From SAR324 cluster bacterium (GTDB lineage: Bacteria; SAR324; NAC60-12), in NCBI GenBank assembly GCA_015231885.1, contig JADGAT010000006.1:13123-77122 (forward strand): 64,000 bases of DNA, given 5' to 3'. Shown here piece after piece: positions 27,131-35,058 of the stretch. The notes under the pieces were generated by a model. It had not been told where the DNA came from, searched no databases, and saw nothing but the letters and a program-made list of their open reading frames with translations. A program made the translations under genes and the position numbers. Numbering within the stretch: the first letter of the stretch is position 1; each line of letters starts with the position of its first letter.

Positions 27131-28305
27131 GTGTAAAATAACACCAAAACCCCCGTATAGGAATACAATTGTAAACCTGCCGGAACAGTTGCAAGCTCAA
27201 ATCCACCTGAAAAACCAATGATCGGAAATTCTCCCAGAGAGTCACGAATGGCTTCTGTATCTACATTGGGGCGACCATATAATGCTTCTCCTCGGGCAGA
27301 ACAGTTCAAATAAATACCAAAAACCGGAGTTTCATCACCTTTTGCTGTTTTAATACGTCCCAACATCTGATGCAAATCATGTTCTGCTGTCACAGGGCTG
27401 CGGAGCATCAAAGAAAGAACTCCACCTTCTTCTACTATTTCAGAAACAACCAATCCCTGATTGGATACATCAATTCCATCCAGCTGGCGTACCAGGCAGC
27501 TTTCTCCAGTGAACACGGGTTCGTCCTTGTTCAGTGGAAAACCAATTAAGACTTGTTGGGCTGCTGTATCAAAATCTTGAAAACCCTGCTTGCTGGCTAA
27601 TGTCGCAAATACTTCCAGGGCAGGATAACCATCTAGCGTGACGATCACATTTTCTTCTACTTTGGTAATGAACAGAGGTTCACCAATGGGTGTGCACGAT
27701 TGCGTGACCCCAATTATATAATTATTGGCACCTCCAAAACACAGTCCCGAGACTCCATCGGTGAAGGTTGAGCCGGGACCAATTGCCACCGAATGTTGCC
27801 GTGATCCGTCATCACAAGCGCCCGCGCCAAAAACCCGGGGCTTGGTCCGAACGTAATTCAGAGTATTGACGATATTGTATGGCCATTGGTGGTATGCATC
27901 TACAAAAAGTAAAACGAGAGGAGAGGGAGCATCAAAAGATTCCAATGTTTCTTTCAATTGCTGGGAGATGCTGGGAGAATTTTGATATTCCTGCCGATGG
28001 ATGAATGCTTTGGATTCCATGCCAGGACACTCACCGACCATCACTGCCAATCCAAAATTACCAATGATTTCTTCGTTATGTGTCAGAATTCCGGAGCCAC
28101 TGCATCCTGCAATATTGTGACACTGTGTCTCGATCTCCACGGTTTGTCGAATCTGTTCGGCATGCGGTATGTGTGCTGTTGTCAAAAATACTAAAACCCA
28201 ATCAGCATTTTGTATCTTTGCTTGATTCAAGGCCATTTTCGAGGCTTCTCGAACAGCAGAAACGGCCTCTTTCTGTTGTGATAGTCCAACACCAATCTGT
28301 ATCAC
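27127..28305 (-). CDS. FIST-domain sensor protein
   Basis: 392 residues composed of a FIST N-terminal domain (about 25-220) and FIST C-terminal domain (about 220-380). Diagnostic segments are G-C-S-G-S-G-I-L-T near 68-76, G-A-G-A-C-D-D-G near 160 and the closing P-I-I-G-F-S-G-G-F-E-L. FIST domains are thought to bind small ligands such as amino acids and often accompany signalling domains; here the protein is FIST only. There is no signal peptide. It is first in the operon with the lptE- and mlaF-like genes. Confidence 0.85.
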   Translation of the reverse strand: MIQIGVGLSQQKEAVSAVREASKMALNQAKIQNADWVLVFLTTAHIPHAEQIRQTVEIETQCHNIAGCSGSGILTHNEEIIGNFGLAVMVGECPGMESKAFIHRQEYQNSPSISQQLKETLESFDAPSPLVLLFVDAYHQWPYNIVNTLNYVRTKPRVFGAGACDDGSRQHSVAIGPGSTFTDGVSGLCFGGANNYIIGVTQSCTPIGEPLFITKVEENVIVTLDGYPALEVFATLASKQGFQDFDTAAQQVLIGFPLNKDEPVFTGESCLVRQLDGIDVSNQGLVVSEIVEEGGVLSLMLRSPVTAEHDLHQMLGRIKTAKGDETPVFGIYLNCSARGEALYGRPNVDTEAIRDSLGEFPIIGFSGGFELATVPAGLQLYSYTGVLVLFYT

Positions 28306-28570
28306 ACATTTCTCCTGAAAAATGATGAAAACCCCTGTGAGCTATGATAAACTTTGTACTTCAAGCTTTGTGTATACAGAATTAATTGGAGAATTTCAAA
28401 ATTTGATTTTTCATGGGTAAAAGCCGACTTCTACCAAAAGCTTGCTAACAAAGAGCTTGTCATCTATTAGTTGATCATGTATTTTATTTATCTCATCAAA
28501 CAGAATCAGTGTCTATACAAAAGCAGATTCTCCATTCCGTCCTTATTGATTTCTCTTCTAAAACATGCTT

Positions 28571-28647
28571 GCGTCCGTAGCTCAGGTGGATAGAGCAACG
28601 GATTTCTAATCCGTCGGTCACAGGTTCGAATCCTGTCGGACGTACCA
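28571..28647 (+). tRNA. tRNA-Arg (anticodon UCU)
   Basis: 77 bases including an encoded CCA. The acceptor stem GCGTCCG pairs with CGGACGT (one G-U). The D loop contains AGCTCAGGTGGATAGAGC. The anticodon stem ACGGA/TCCGT closes the loop TTTCTAA with anticodon TCT at 28605-28607. The T arm has GGTTCGAATCC. It reads AGA codons. It marks the left edge of a debris-rich accessory stretch. Confidence 0.97.
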
Positions 28648-28657
28648 AATTTTATAA

Positions 28658-28682
28658 GGGATTGCAGAGATTCTGCAATCCC
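28658..28682 (+). terminator. perfect 11-bp hairpin downstream of tRNA-Arg
   Basis: GGGATTGCAGA and TCTGCAATCCC form a perfect 11-bp stem with a three-base loop, 10 bases after the tRNA CCA. It probably ends or processes the tRNA transcript. The following bases are A-rich rather than T-rich, so it is not a classical intrinsic terminator on the plus strand. Confidence 0.5.
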
Positions 28683-28762
28683 GAAAAAAGATACCCATAA
28701 TGCCCCATAAGGCCAGTTGCTCATGTATGAAAAACCCATAGGTTATTCATTATTGGAATATC

Positions 28763-29580
28763 ATGAAAACCTTAAACACACTAATTCTCCTTGGAATCAT
28801 TAGCAGTTTTTTAGGAAGGCGAAAATAATAACATGTGAAAGTTACGCAGGATTTTCATCGAGGTTCAAGGCGTTTTATCGGGCGCATAACTTGCTATGTA
28901 ACTGGTAAAGCAACGCAGAAAATCATTGAAAAGACAAGTAGATTTGCTAAGTTATTGTTTGAGCATTCCTTAGCATCTTGTAATACAAATGAGAGCATAC
29001 CCGTCGACTGCGAAGATGAGGGGCATTCCAGCTGTTCAGATGATTCATCACAGTTCCAATCACAAAACACTGGAAAAAAAGGAGCATTGATTGGTGCAGC
29101 CGGTGGTGTTGTTTTATTGTCAAATATGAACAAATCAGATTCTGATAGTAACAGCTACTCCCCCAATAAATCTTTGGTCACCATCAATCAAAAAGCAATG
29201 AGAAGGGATGCTGATACAGAAGGGCAAGTGCTACTGGTTGAAAGAACAAACATATGGGGCTTATAGCCCCAGTGCAGAAGTCAAAGCGATCATTAACTGG
29301 CAATTCCCCCACAATGAAAACATATTTTTAGGGGAAGTCTTTAGTGATTGGGATCACAGCAAATCGATTGTTAAATTTTTTGAAGGATTTCCTCAGGTTG
29401 GACAAACCCATACCGAACAGTTCCATTCAATGAATAATAAAATTCAAGGTCACAAAGCCGCATGAACAGAAAATCCAAAAATCTGAAGAGTTAGAGAAGT
29501 TTGGGGGCGTTAGAAAAGAATTGAATCTGAGGCAAGATGAACCAAAACATTTTGTCAATGAGCCATTTTCAAAGTCATGA
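28763..29580 (+). pseudogene. lipoprotein gene broken by a mobile element and frameshifts
   Basis: The frame from ATG 28763 codes a signal-peptide start (M-K-T-L-N-T-L-I-L-L-G-I-I-S-S-F-L) and then runs into element copy D, meeting TAA five codons in. Removing the 156-bp element and one TTA joins L to A-S-C-N-T-N-E-S, recreating the lipobox L-A-S-C with Cys20. The mature frame then runs to 29266. A second frame (to 29465) and a third (29461-29580) continue with natural, hydrophilic composition, suggesting two further frameshifts. The mature part has G-A-L-I-G-A-A-G-G-V-V-L-L, a glycine-zipper-like segment. Original function unknown. Confidence 0.7.
28814..28969 (-). mobile_element. family-1 miniature hairpin element, copy D
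   Basis: 156-bp copy in reverse orientation relative to the other three. It is flanked by exact direct TTA at 28811-28813 and 28970-28972. It interrupts the signal-peptide codons of a lipoprotein gene. Element plus duplication is 159 bp, exactly 53 codons, so the frame is kept but an internal TAA ends translation. A GTG within the element could restart translation into the mature part, giving a product without a signal peptide. Confidence 0.9.
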
Positions 29581-29593
29581 GCCGTTTTTGATT

Positions 29594-29980
29594 TCAATGC
29601 CATCCTTTTTGGACTAAGACTTCTGACATTGGAAAGTGCTTAGTATTTAAAGTATATATACGTCCCCCCGTTTGCATTACTGTCGCCGCTAAAATTGCAT
29701 CATTTACATCAATTCCATGACTCGAATACCATTTACGGTATAATACTCCAGCTTTATCAACGATCTCCTGATCGACGGACTCCGTTTTAATCTGTGATAA
29801 AAATAATCCTGTCGCTTCCTCCTCTTCAGGCTTCATGAAGAACACAACTTCTGCTCGTTGCATCGCTCCTGTGTAGAGTTCATATTGTTCTTCGTCTCGA
29901 AGATGGACTAATAGCTTTTTAGCCTCCTCTTCTCCTCGGAGGTGCCATATCAAAATGTCTGCATCAATATATGCTCTCAT
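29594..29980 (-). CDS. PIN-domain toxin, VapC-like
   Basis: 128 residues, normal for VapC. The PIN acidic residues are visible as Y-I-D-A-D-I-L-I-W near the N-terminus, Q-R-A-E-V near 42, and G-I-D-V-N-D-A-I-L-A-A-T near 90. Such toxins are RNases that cut tRNA or rRNA. The start overlaps the stop of the antitoxin gene by 4 bases (ATGA), the classic arrangement for a VapBC pair. Confidence 0.85.
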   Translation of the reverse strand: MRAYIDADILIWHLRGEEEAKKLLVHLRDEEQYELYTGAMQRAEVVFFMKPEEEEATGLFLSQIKTESVDQEIVDKAGVLYRKWYSSHGIDVNDAILAATVMQTGGRIYTLNTKHFPMSEVLVQKGWH

Positions 29981-30234
29981 TGATGATGCCTTTCCATCGA
30001 TTTATTAAAAGCTGACCGAGCCTTTGAAATGCTTTCCTGGGGAGTTTCTGATCTTTTCCATGCACCACATGTGTTTTCAAGGATATCGATTTTTCTCTTT
30101 AATCCTGTTTGTTCTGAATACATGCTGATTGCAGCCTCGATAACAGCTTTCTTCGAGGTATTGAGCTCACGCGCTAATATACCAACTTGCTGTATGATAG
30201 ATTCATCAACTCGTGCTGATAATATTTTATCCAT
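29977..30234 (-). CDS. ribbon-helix-helix antitoxin, VapB-like
   Basis: 85 residues from the ATG at 30234, which has a GGAGAAAAG ribosome site; an open frame reaches to 30285 but lacks one. The N-terminal D-K-I-L-S-A-R-V-D-E followed by helices (I-L-A-R-E-L-N-T-S-K-K-A-V-I-E-A-A-I) is a ribbon-helix-helix DNA-binding domain. The C-terminal tail should wrap the PIN toxin encoded next. The dimer probably represses its own promoter upstream of 30234. Confidence 0.8.
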   Translation of the reverse strand: MDKILSARVDESIIQQVGILARELNTSKKAVIEAAISMYSEQTGLKRKIDILENTCGAWKRSETPQESISKARSAFNKSMERHHQ

Positions 30235-30537
30235 TCTTTTCTCCTGCTTAAATACGTATACATAATAACGTAAGAATAATATCAAGAAAATTAAAAAATA
30301 GCAATAATATTACTAAACGAGCAGTAGTTCAGAAAAGTTTTGTCCTTTGGTTGAGATCTTGCTAAATGCAGGCAGATGATGGTGAAGGGCGGTGGGGAGC
30401 GGCATTTACAATGCAACTCATCAATGCTGATGAATCCATGATAAAACAAAATAATTCTCGCATTTTCAGACAAGGGCATGTATGTATCAGTATAATACGT
30501 ATGCTAACATATGAAAAAAGGGCAGCAATAAGGAAGT
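30235..30537. other. 303-bp intergenic region between vapB-like and CheY-like genes
   Basis: Divergent region that should hold promoters for the toxin-antitoxin pair and for the response-regulator gene. The part next to 30235 is AT-rich. I see no gene, repeat or structured RNA in it. A short plus-strand frame from 30366 overlaps the next gene and has no ribosome site. Confidence 0.4.
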
Positions 30538-30933
30538 ATGACGGTAAGTAAGGATATCAAGATTCTGGTAGTCGATGACAATGCTCCGATGAGAAAAATC
30601 CTGGTGAACATTTTGACTCATGCGGGGTTCAAGAATGTAACAGAGGCCAATGACGGAAGCACAGCATTAGTAAAGCTCAATAATACCAAAACAGGAAGCA
30701 AAAAAATTGATCTGGTGCTCCTGGACTGGAGTATGCCTAACGTAACAGGAATGTCTGTCCTGAAAGAGGTCAAGGCTGATCTGCACTTAAAAGACATTCC
30801 GGTCATCATGGTCACTGCCGAATCTTCGCAGGAAAACATCATGGCCGCCGTCAAAGCGGGTGCCAGCAATTACATCATCAAGCCTTTTGAGCCTGAAACC
30901 ATTATTAGCAAAATCGACAAAGTTTTTTCTTAG
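30538..30933 (+). CDS. CheY-like single-domain response regulator
   Basis: 131 residues, receiver domain only. The acidic pair D-D is in V-V-D-D-N-A-P-M-R-K near 13-14, the phospho-acceptor is in V-L-L-D-W-S-M-P near 60, the switch threonine is in M-V-T-A-E, and the lysine is in I-I-K-P-F-E-P. No output domain is attached. AAGGAAG precedes the ATG. The DtxR-like gene follows after 12 bases and probably shares the transcript. The nearest chemotaxis genes are 24 kb away, so it may serve another pathway. Confidence 0.9.
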   Translation: MTVSKDIKILVVDDNAPMRKILVNILTHAGFKNVTEANDGSTALVKLNNTKTGSKKIDLVLLDWSMPNVTGMSVLKEVKADLHLKDIPVIMVTAESSQENIMAAVKAGASNYIIKPFEPETIISKIDKVFS

Positions 30934-30945
30934 AGAGGATGGGAC

Positions 30946-31617
30946 ATGGAAGAGAAGCTATCCATTGTCATAGAAGAGTATCTGCAAGAAATCTATCTGC
31001 TCCAGTCCGGAGAACATCCTGTCAAGTCCAATCATCTAGCAGATCGAGTGAACTCAGCACCATCCACCGTTCATGCCACCTTATCCCGTATGCAGCGGGA
31101 CAACTTGGTTCAGGTAGATCAAAAGAAACAAATTTCTCTTACAGAAAAAGGAAACGAAATCGTCAAAGACCTCATCCTCCGCCATAACCTAGCAGAAAAC
31201 TTCCTGTGCCACACACTCGGAATTCCCTGGTATGAAGTCCATAAACACGCCCACCAGCTCGAACATGCCATGACCCCCCTCGTTGTAGAGAAGCTGGCAG
31301 AGTTTTTGGAACATCCGGAAGCTTGCCCCCATGGAGTGCCTGCTGGAGGATACGAGGATTCTTATCTCAGTCAGTCGTTTTCATTGGATCAGGGAGAAAC
31401 AGGACTGCTCATCAAAATTCTGATGATTGACGAATATCTTGAAAAATCTGAGGAACTGCTGCAATACCTTCACGAAAAATCGATCACTCCCGGATCTCAG
31501 CACACCATCAAAGAAAATCAGCAAGCTACCCATTCCATTACTCTGGAGTCTGAACAAGGACTGGTTACCCTGCCCTTTGACATTGCCAAAAAAATTAAAG
31601 TCAAACGAGTGGAATAG
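30946..31617 (+). CDS. DtxR/MntR-family metal-dependent regulator
   Basis: 223 residues with the three-domain DtxR layout. The N-terminal winged helix (about 5-65) contains S-N-H-L-A-D-R-V-N-S-A-P-S-T-V-H-A-T-L-S-R. The metal-binding dimerisation domain (about 70-140) has R-H-N-L-A-E-N-F-L, H-Q-L-E-H-A-M and E-A-C-P-H-G, which carry the typical His, Glu and Cys ligands. A C-terminal FeoA/SH3-like domain occupies about 150-223. It is convergent with a cation-efflux gene 3 bases away, consistent with iron or manganese homeostasis. Confidence 0.88.
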   Translation: MEEKLSIVIEEYLQEIYLLQSGEHPVKSNHLADRVNSAPSTVHATLSRMQRDNLVQVDQKKQISLTEKGNEIVKDLILRHNLAENFLCHTLGIPWYEVHKHAHQLEHAMTPLVVEKLAEFLEHPEACPHGVPAGGYEDSYLSQSFSLDQGETGLLIKILMIDEYLEKSEELLQYLHEKSITPGSQHTIKENQQATHSITLESEQGLVTLPFDIAKKIKVKRVE

Positions 31618-31620
31618 AGC

Positions 31621-32766
31621 CTAATGAGTTTCCAACTCAAGGTGGATATCCGCCGTACCAATATCCTTGACTGCTTCAACCAGCTGTTTTGCCCTTGCTG
31701 CAATTTGTTTTGCCTCAGCAACCAGCAAATCAGGATCTACGGTAATTTCGATCTGTACCATTATCTTCTGACGTAAATAGTGACAAAGGATATGAGAAAT
31801 TCCCTGAATTTCAGGTACAGTGGACAAAGCCTCACGAATATCGTTCTCAACTTCGGCAAGAGGACGCATCAATGTCTGATAAATTTCTTCCGTATCAGGC
31901 TCCGCGTCAATATGGATGAGGACTTCATTCACAGCAGGAATATTGGTAAGAATACTCTGACGCACCCTTTCTGATATTTGATGTGCGACAGAAACACTAA
32001 TAGTACTGGGCACCTCCAGATGCATATCCATCAACGTGTAGGGTCCCATCTTCCGGGCTCGTGCCTGGTGGTAATGCTCAAACCCATCAATTTCTTTCAT
32101 GATCGTATCCAGGGTTTCCAAAATATCATCTTCAGCCATCTCGTCTGCCAACTCCCTTGTACTCTCCCGTCCCATCTCAATCCCGGCTTTGATGATCAAA
32201 CCGGCAACCAGTACTCCTGCAATGGGGTCTAAAATAGGATATCCCAGCTGTGAGGCTCCAATCCCAATCAACGCCACAACTGAAGAAAACGCATCGGAAC
32301 GGTGATGCCAGGCATTTGCCACCAGAATTCGACTTCCTGCCCGCTTTCCAACTGCAGCAGTGATGTGGTACATTCCTTCTTTGATTAAAATAGAACCAAT
32401 TGCGGCCCATAATGCCAAGGTACCTGGAGGGGAAGGAGATTCGACAAACTGGAGAGAATGAAAGGCAATTCCCACTCCGGCAAAACCTAGTAAAATGGCC
32501 ACAAACAACGTCCCAATAGTTTCGAACTTGCCATGCCCGTAAGGATGGTCATGATCTTTCGGCTTTTTGGTCATATAAATAGCCCAAAGGGTCACACCAT
32601 CCGAAAGAAGGTCTGAGAGAGAATGAGCCGCATCAGCTACCATTGCTGAGGAATTAGCAATCACACCTATGATCCCTTTCAACAGGGCCAGTCCCAAATT
32701 GGCAATCACACCAAGCCAAACAACTCCAAGTACTTTGTAGTTTGAAAAATCCAGATTCTTGTCCAT
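31621..32766 (-). CDS. cation diffusion facilitator (CDF) family metal exporter
   Basis: 381 residues, slightly longer than FieF (300). Transmembrane domain with about six helices (about 12-215). The metal site is in A-A-H-S-L-S-D-L-L-S-D near 45 and H-H-R-S-D-A-F-S near 150, and the CDF loop D-H-D-H-P-Y-G-H-G-K-F-E is near 72-83. The cytoplasmic ferredoxin-like dimerisation domain (about 215-290) is followed by an extra C-terminal domain of similar type. It exports Zn, Fe or Mn from the cytoplasm; the metal cannot be fixed by eye. The convergent DtxR-like gene suggests Fe or Mn. Confidence 0.9.
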   Translation of the reverse strand: MDKNLDFSNYKVLGVVWLGVIANLGLALLKGIIGVIANSSAMVADAAHSLSDLLSDGVTLWAIYMTKKPKDHDHPYGHGKFETIGTLFVAILLGFAGVGIAFHSLQFVESPSPPGTLALWAAIGSILIKEGMYHITAAVGKRAGSRILVANAWHHRSDAFSSVVALIGIGASQLGYPILDPIAGVLVAGLIIKAGIEMGRESTRELADEMAEDDILETLDTIMKEIDGFEHYHQARARKMGPYTLMDMHLEVPSTISVSVAHQISERVRQSILTNIPAVNEVLIHIDAEPDTEEIYQTLMRPLAEVENDIREALSTVPEIQGISHILCHYLRQKIMVQIEITVDPDLLVAEAKQIAARAKQLVEAVKDIGTADIHLELETH

Positions 32767-32784
32767 TATAAAACGTCTACTCCT

Positions 32785-33063
32785 TTATTTTGTTTGTTTC
32801 CACATGGTTTCAATACCGTATTGTTTACGGCAGGCATACTCGATGAACGGCTGCGGTTCACCCAATTCAGCCAAAGCCTTTAGCAAGTGAACAGGAAGCC
32901 TGATTCTGATTTTGAGAAAAGCAGACCGTATGATGAAGAATGGGTTTGCCTCGGGGATTGATCCGATGCAAAGGAAGAAGCTAATGATCCTAAGAAGCGA
33001 TTGGCCAGGATGGAGAATGCCTGCCAACGCATCAAAGACAGGTTGACTGAATTGGAAAAGTAA
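32785..33063. other. gene-remnant region between two minus-strand genes
   Basis: Two pieces of decayed coding sequence are visible. On the minus strand a frame closing at 32785 ends with a natural-looking tail (I-R-L-P-V-H-L-L-K-A-L-A-E-L-G and Y-A-C-R-K-Q-Y-G). On the plus strand a frame from 32887 to the TAA at 33061 reads V-N-R-K-P-D-S-D-F-E-K-S, is broken by a TGA after Y-D-E-E-W-V-C-L-G-D, and resumes in the same frame with an amphipathic, charged C-terminus (K-R-L-A-R-M-E-N-A-C-Q-R-I-K). Neither has a start with a ribosome site. I treat the region as debris. Confidence 0.35.
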
Positions 33064-33080
33064 GGGTTGCGGCTGGAGGA

Positions 33081-33563
33081 CTAAACGACCATATCCAGCC
33101 GCTGTTCAACATCTAAATACGACTTGTCTGCTTCCACCAGGTTATAAAACCAAATGCCGCTTTCCACGTCAAAATCTTCTTCAATGAGGTTTCCTGTCAG
33201 CATCTGTTTCAAGAGCAACAAAACGTGTTTTTCTTTCCATCCGGTCTTTTCCACCAAATAATCCACGGTATGCCGATCGTGTGCATCAGCCAGAATCTCC
33301 AGCAGAACCTCTACATAGTCAGAAACTTGATATTGTTCGCCTGTGTTCTTAGAAGAGACAGAACCATCACCCATTCCCGTTTTTGAAGAGCCAGAAGACA
33401 CGCTTTTGGCGGCAATAAACAATCCAGCAATTGGTAAAATCACTTTACACAGCCCTATCACCGATAAGGGAACCGCTGTTTTCAAAAGATTCTTATCTTC
33501 CGAGATCCTGAGCAACCAAAAAACGCTTCCTGCAAGAGCAGCTAACATTAGAACATGCATCAT
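33081..33563 (-). CDS. hypothetical membrane protein with winged-helix-like C-terminus
   Basis: 160 residues. Two hydrophobic segments (about 3-18 and 30-52) form a hairpin or signal anchor plus helix. A Ser/Gly-rich linker (about 53-72) leads to a soluble C-terminal domain (about 78-140) whose helices V-E-V-L-L-E-I-L-A and K-E-K-H-V-L-L-L-L-K-Q-M-L-T-G-N-L-I-E-E look like a small winged helix. No family is recognised. It lies downstream of the HEAT-like and YaaW-like genes, separated from them by the family-2 element. Confidence 0.6.
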   Translation of the reverse strand: MMHVLMLAALAGSVFWLLRISEDKNLLKTAVPLSVIGLCKVILPIAGLFIAAKSVSSGSSKTGMGDGSVSSKNTGEQYQVSDYVEVLLEILADAHDRHTVDYLVEKTGWKEKHVLLLLKQMLTGNLIEEDFDVESGIWFYNLVEADKSYLDVEQRLDMVV

Positions 33564-33684
33564 AATTTTTCTCCAACGCTGATAACAGACAAACCTATCT
33601 GAATTGATCTTCTATTCTTTCTCATATTTTACTGCATCTTGCAATGTTTCTCCATACTATTTTGGGATTATTGACCTGTACTAA

Positions 33685-33842
33685 GGGCTCGTACATAAAT
33701 AACCTTTACAGATGACTTGTCTTTTTCCACGTCTACGGTGTTGTCTTCAAAGGCACATACTCCAGTATGCACAATTGAAGACGCCTTGTAGCCAAGAAAA
33801 AATACTTCCTCATCTTTGTCAACGTTATTTCTGCACGAACCC
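33685..33842 (+). mobile_element. family-2 miniature hairpin element
   Basis: 158-bp non-coding element with ends GGGCTCGT and ACGAACCC, flanked by exact direct TAA at 33682-33684 and 33843-33845. Its halves are imperfect inverted repeats around a centre ACATACTCCAGTATGC. It shares with family 1 the length, the target duplication, the phrases ACTTGTCTTTT, ACGCCTTG and AATAAC in the same order, and a central palindrome. The stop codon of the gene ending at 33842 is TAG, made of target TA plus the first element base, as at cheB and cheR. Confidence 0.8.
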
Positions 33843-35029
33843 TAAGAAAAAATTCCCAGGTCTTTGATGTTTTTCGTAAATTTGTCATAACCTTCCTTAA
33901 CATTTTCCTGAAGGCTGGAAATTTCGATTTCTTTGAAATTGAGCAATTCTCTGGTTTTTTCGTTCCCGATCCGCTCTCGGAGCGCATTGATGCAATGATT
34001 GCGCACTCTCTCATTTTTGTCAGTCATGCCAACCTTGAGGTATTCTACAGTTTTCTGACTTTCTATCACCCCCAATGCGATAGAAGCCGCCTGCCGCAAG
34101 ATCAGATTGATGGACACGTCTTCCTTTTTCGGTCTTTCCCATTGAAACATCTGCTTGACCAGTTCTAGAAAAGAGTGATTGGAGGAAAAAAACTGGATAA
34201 TGGCACTTTTGAATTCGTGGTCATGGGCCAAAACATGAGCAATGTCCTGGTTTTGACTTTTGCTGAGCATCCAGCAGCGAAGAAAATGCTGTTCCACCCC
34301 GGAGCTTTTGATACTGGAAAAAATGGACTGGATTTTATCTTCCTCCAGAAATTGCTGAATAATGTGATATCCCATGCCGGCATTGCAAAGAAAGGGACCA
34401 ATGGTTGAAATGTATTGTTCTTTTTGCGAATAACCGAGCAGCAGCAGGGATCCTGCAAACCAGACAAGATCTGAAGTATCTTTCATGGCTATTGTTTTTT
34501 CCGCCGTTTTGATCAATTCAGGGTCTTTTCCAAGCAACTCAAGCACTTGTTGTTCACGCACATGAACATCTTCCTCTATTGTGGCAATCAGGTCACGCAT
34601 GAATGGATCGGCGAGCTTTTGTTTATGATCAACCGGAACCAGGGGAGCCATTTCAGCCAGCCAGTATTGCAAATCTTTCGGAACATCAGACCATCCAGCA
34701 ATTTTCACCAGAGCATCAAACTTATGCAGCTCGGTGATTTTACCCAGAATTTTAGAAAGATTATTGTATTTTTTAAAGGAGATGTCTGCAATGATTTGCA
34801 GGTAATTTTCCCTGGAGAGCCGTTCAGCAATCCGGTCCAATGTCTCAAAAAGCTCCATTTCCACTTTTTTCTCTTCGACATGAGAGAGGCTGTTGATGGC
34901 CTGTGCCAGAACTTCCCGAAAGCCATGTTCTATTTCCATTTTCTCCAAAGTACTCAAACAAATGAATAAAGAGGCGACATCCTTCTTTTTAGCCAGCTTG
35001 AGCAATTCTTGTTTCTGATGTTTATCCAT
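33842..35029 (-). CDS. hypothetical all-helical, HEAT-like protein
   Basis: 395 residues, soluble, composed of consecutive amphipathic helix pairs throughout. Near 330-365 the segment V-E-Y-L-K-V-G-M-T-D-K-N-E-R-V-R-N-H-C-I-N-A-L-R resembles a HEAT/PBS-type repeat. No signal peptide and no catalytic motif. It starts 29 bases after the YaaW-like gene ends, on the same strand, so the two are probably co-transcribed. The stop codon was rebuilt by insertion of the family-2 element. Function unknown. Confidence 0.65.
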   Translation of the reverse strand: MDKHQKQELLKLAKKKDVASLFICLSTLEKMEIEHGFREVLAQAINSLSHVEEKKVEMELFETLDRIAERLSRENYLQIIADISFKKYNNLSKILGKITELHKFDALVKIAGWSDVPKDLQYWLAEMAPLVPVDHKQKLADPFMRDLIATIEEDVHVREQQVLELLGKDPELIKTAEKTIAMKDTSDLVWFAGSLLLLGYSQKEQYISTIGPFLCNAGMGYHIIQQFLEEDKIQSIFSSIKSSGVEQHFLRCWMLSKSQNQDIAHVLAHDHEFKSAIIQFFSSNHSFLELVKQMFQWERPKKEDVSINLILRQAASIALGVIESQKTVEYLKVGMTDKNERVRNHCINALRERIGNEKTRELLNFKEIEISSLQENVKEGYDKFTKNIKDLGIFS

Positions 35030-35058
35030 GATGATCTTTTCTCCTCCTTTTTTTGTAA

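Noticed and set aside
28506..28739. Minus-strand 77-codon open frame containing S-D-R-I-R-T-C-D and Y-P-P-E-L-R
   Set aside because: It is the antisense of tRNA-Arg, a well-known false protein that recurs in databases because tRNA sequence is conserved.
28835..29266. Apparent 143-codon gene starting with GTG inside element copy D
   Set aside because: The first 45 codons are mobile-element sequence; the true N-terminus is the signal peptide at 28763. Treated as part of the pseudogene.
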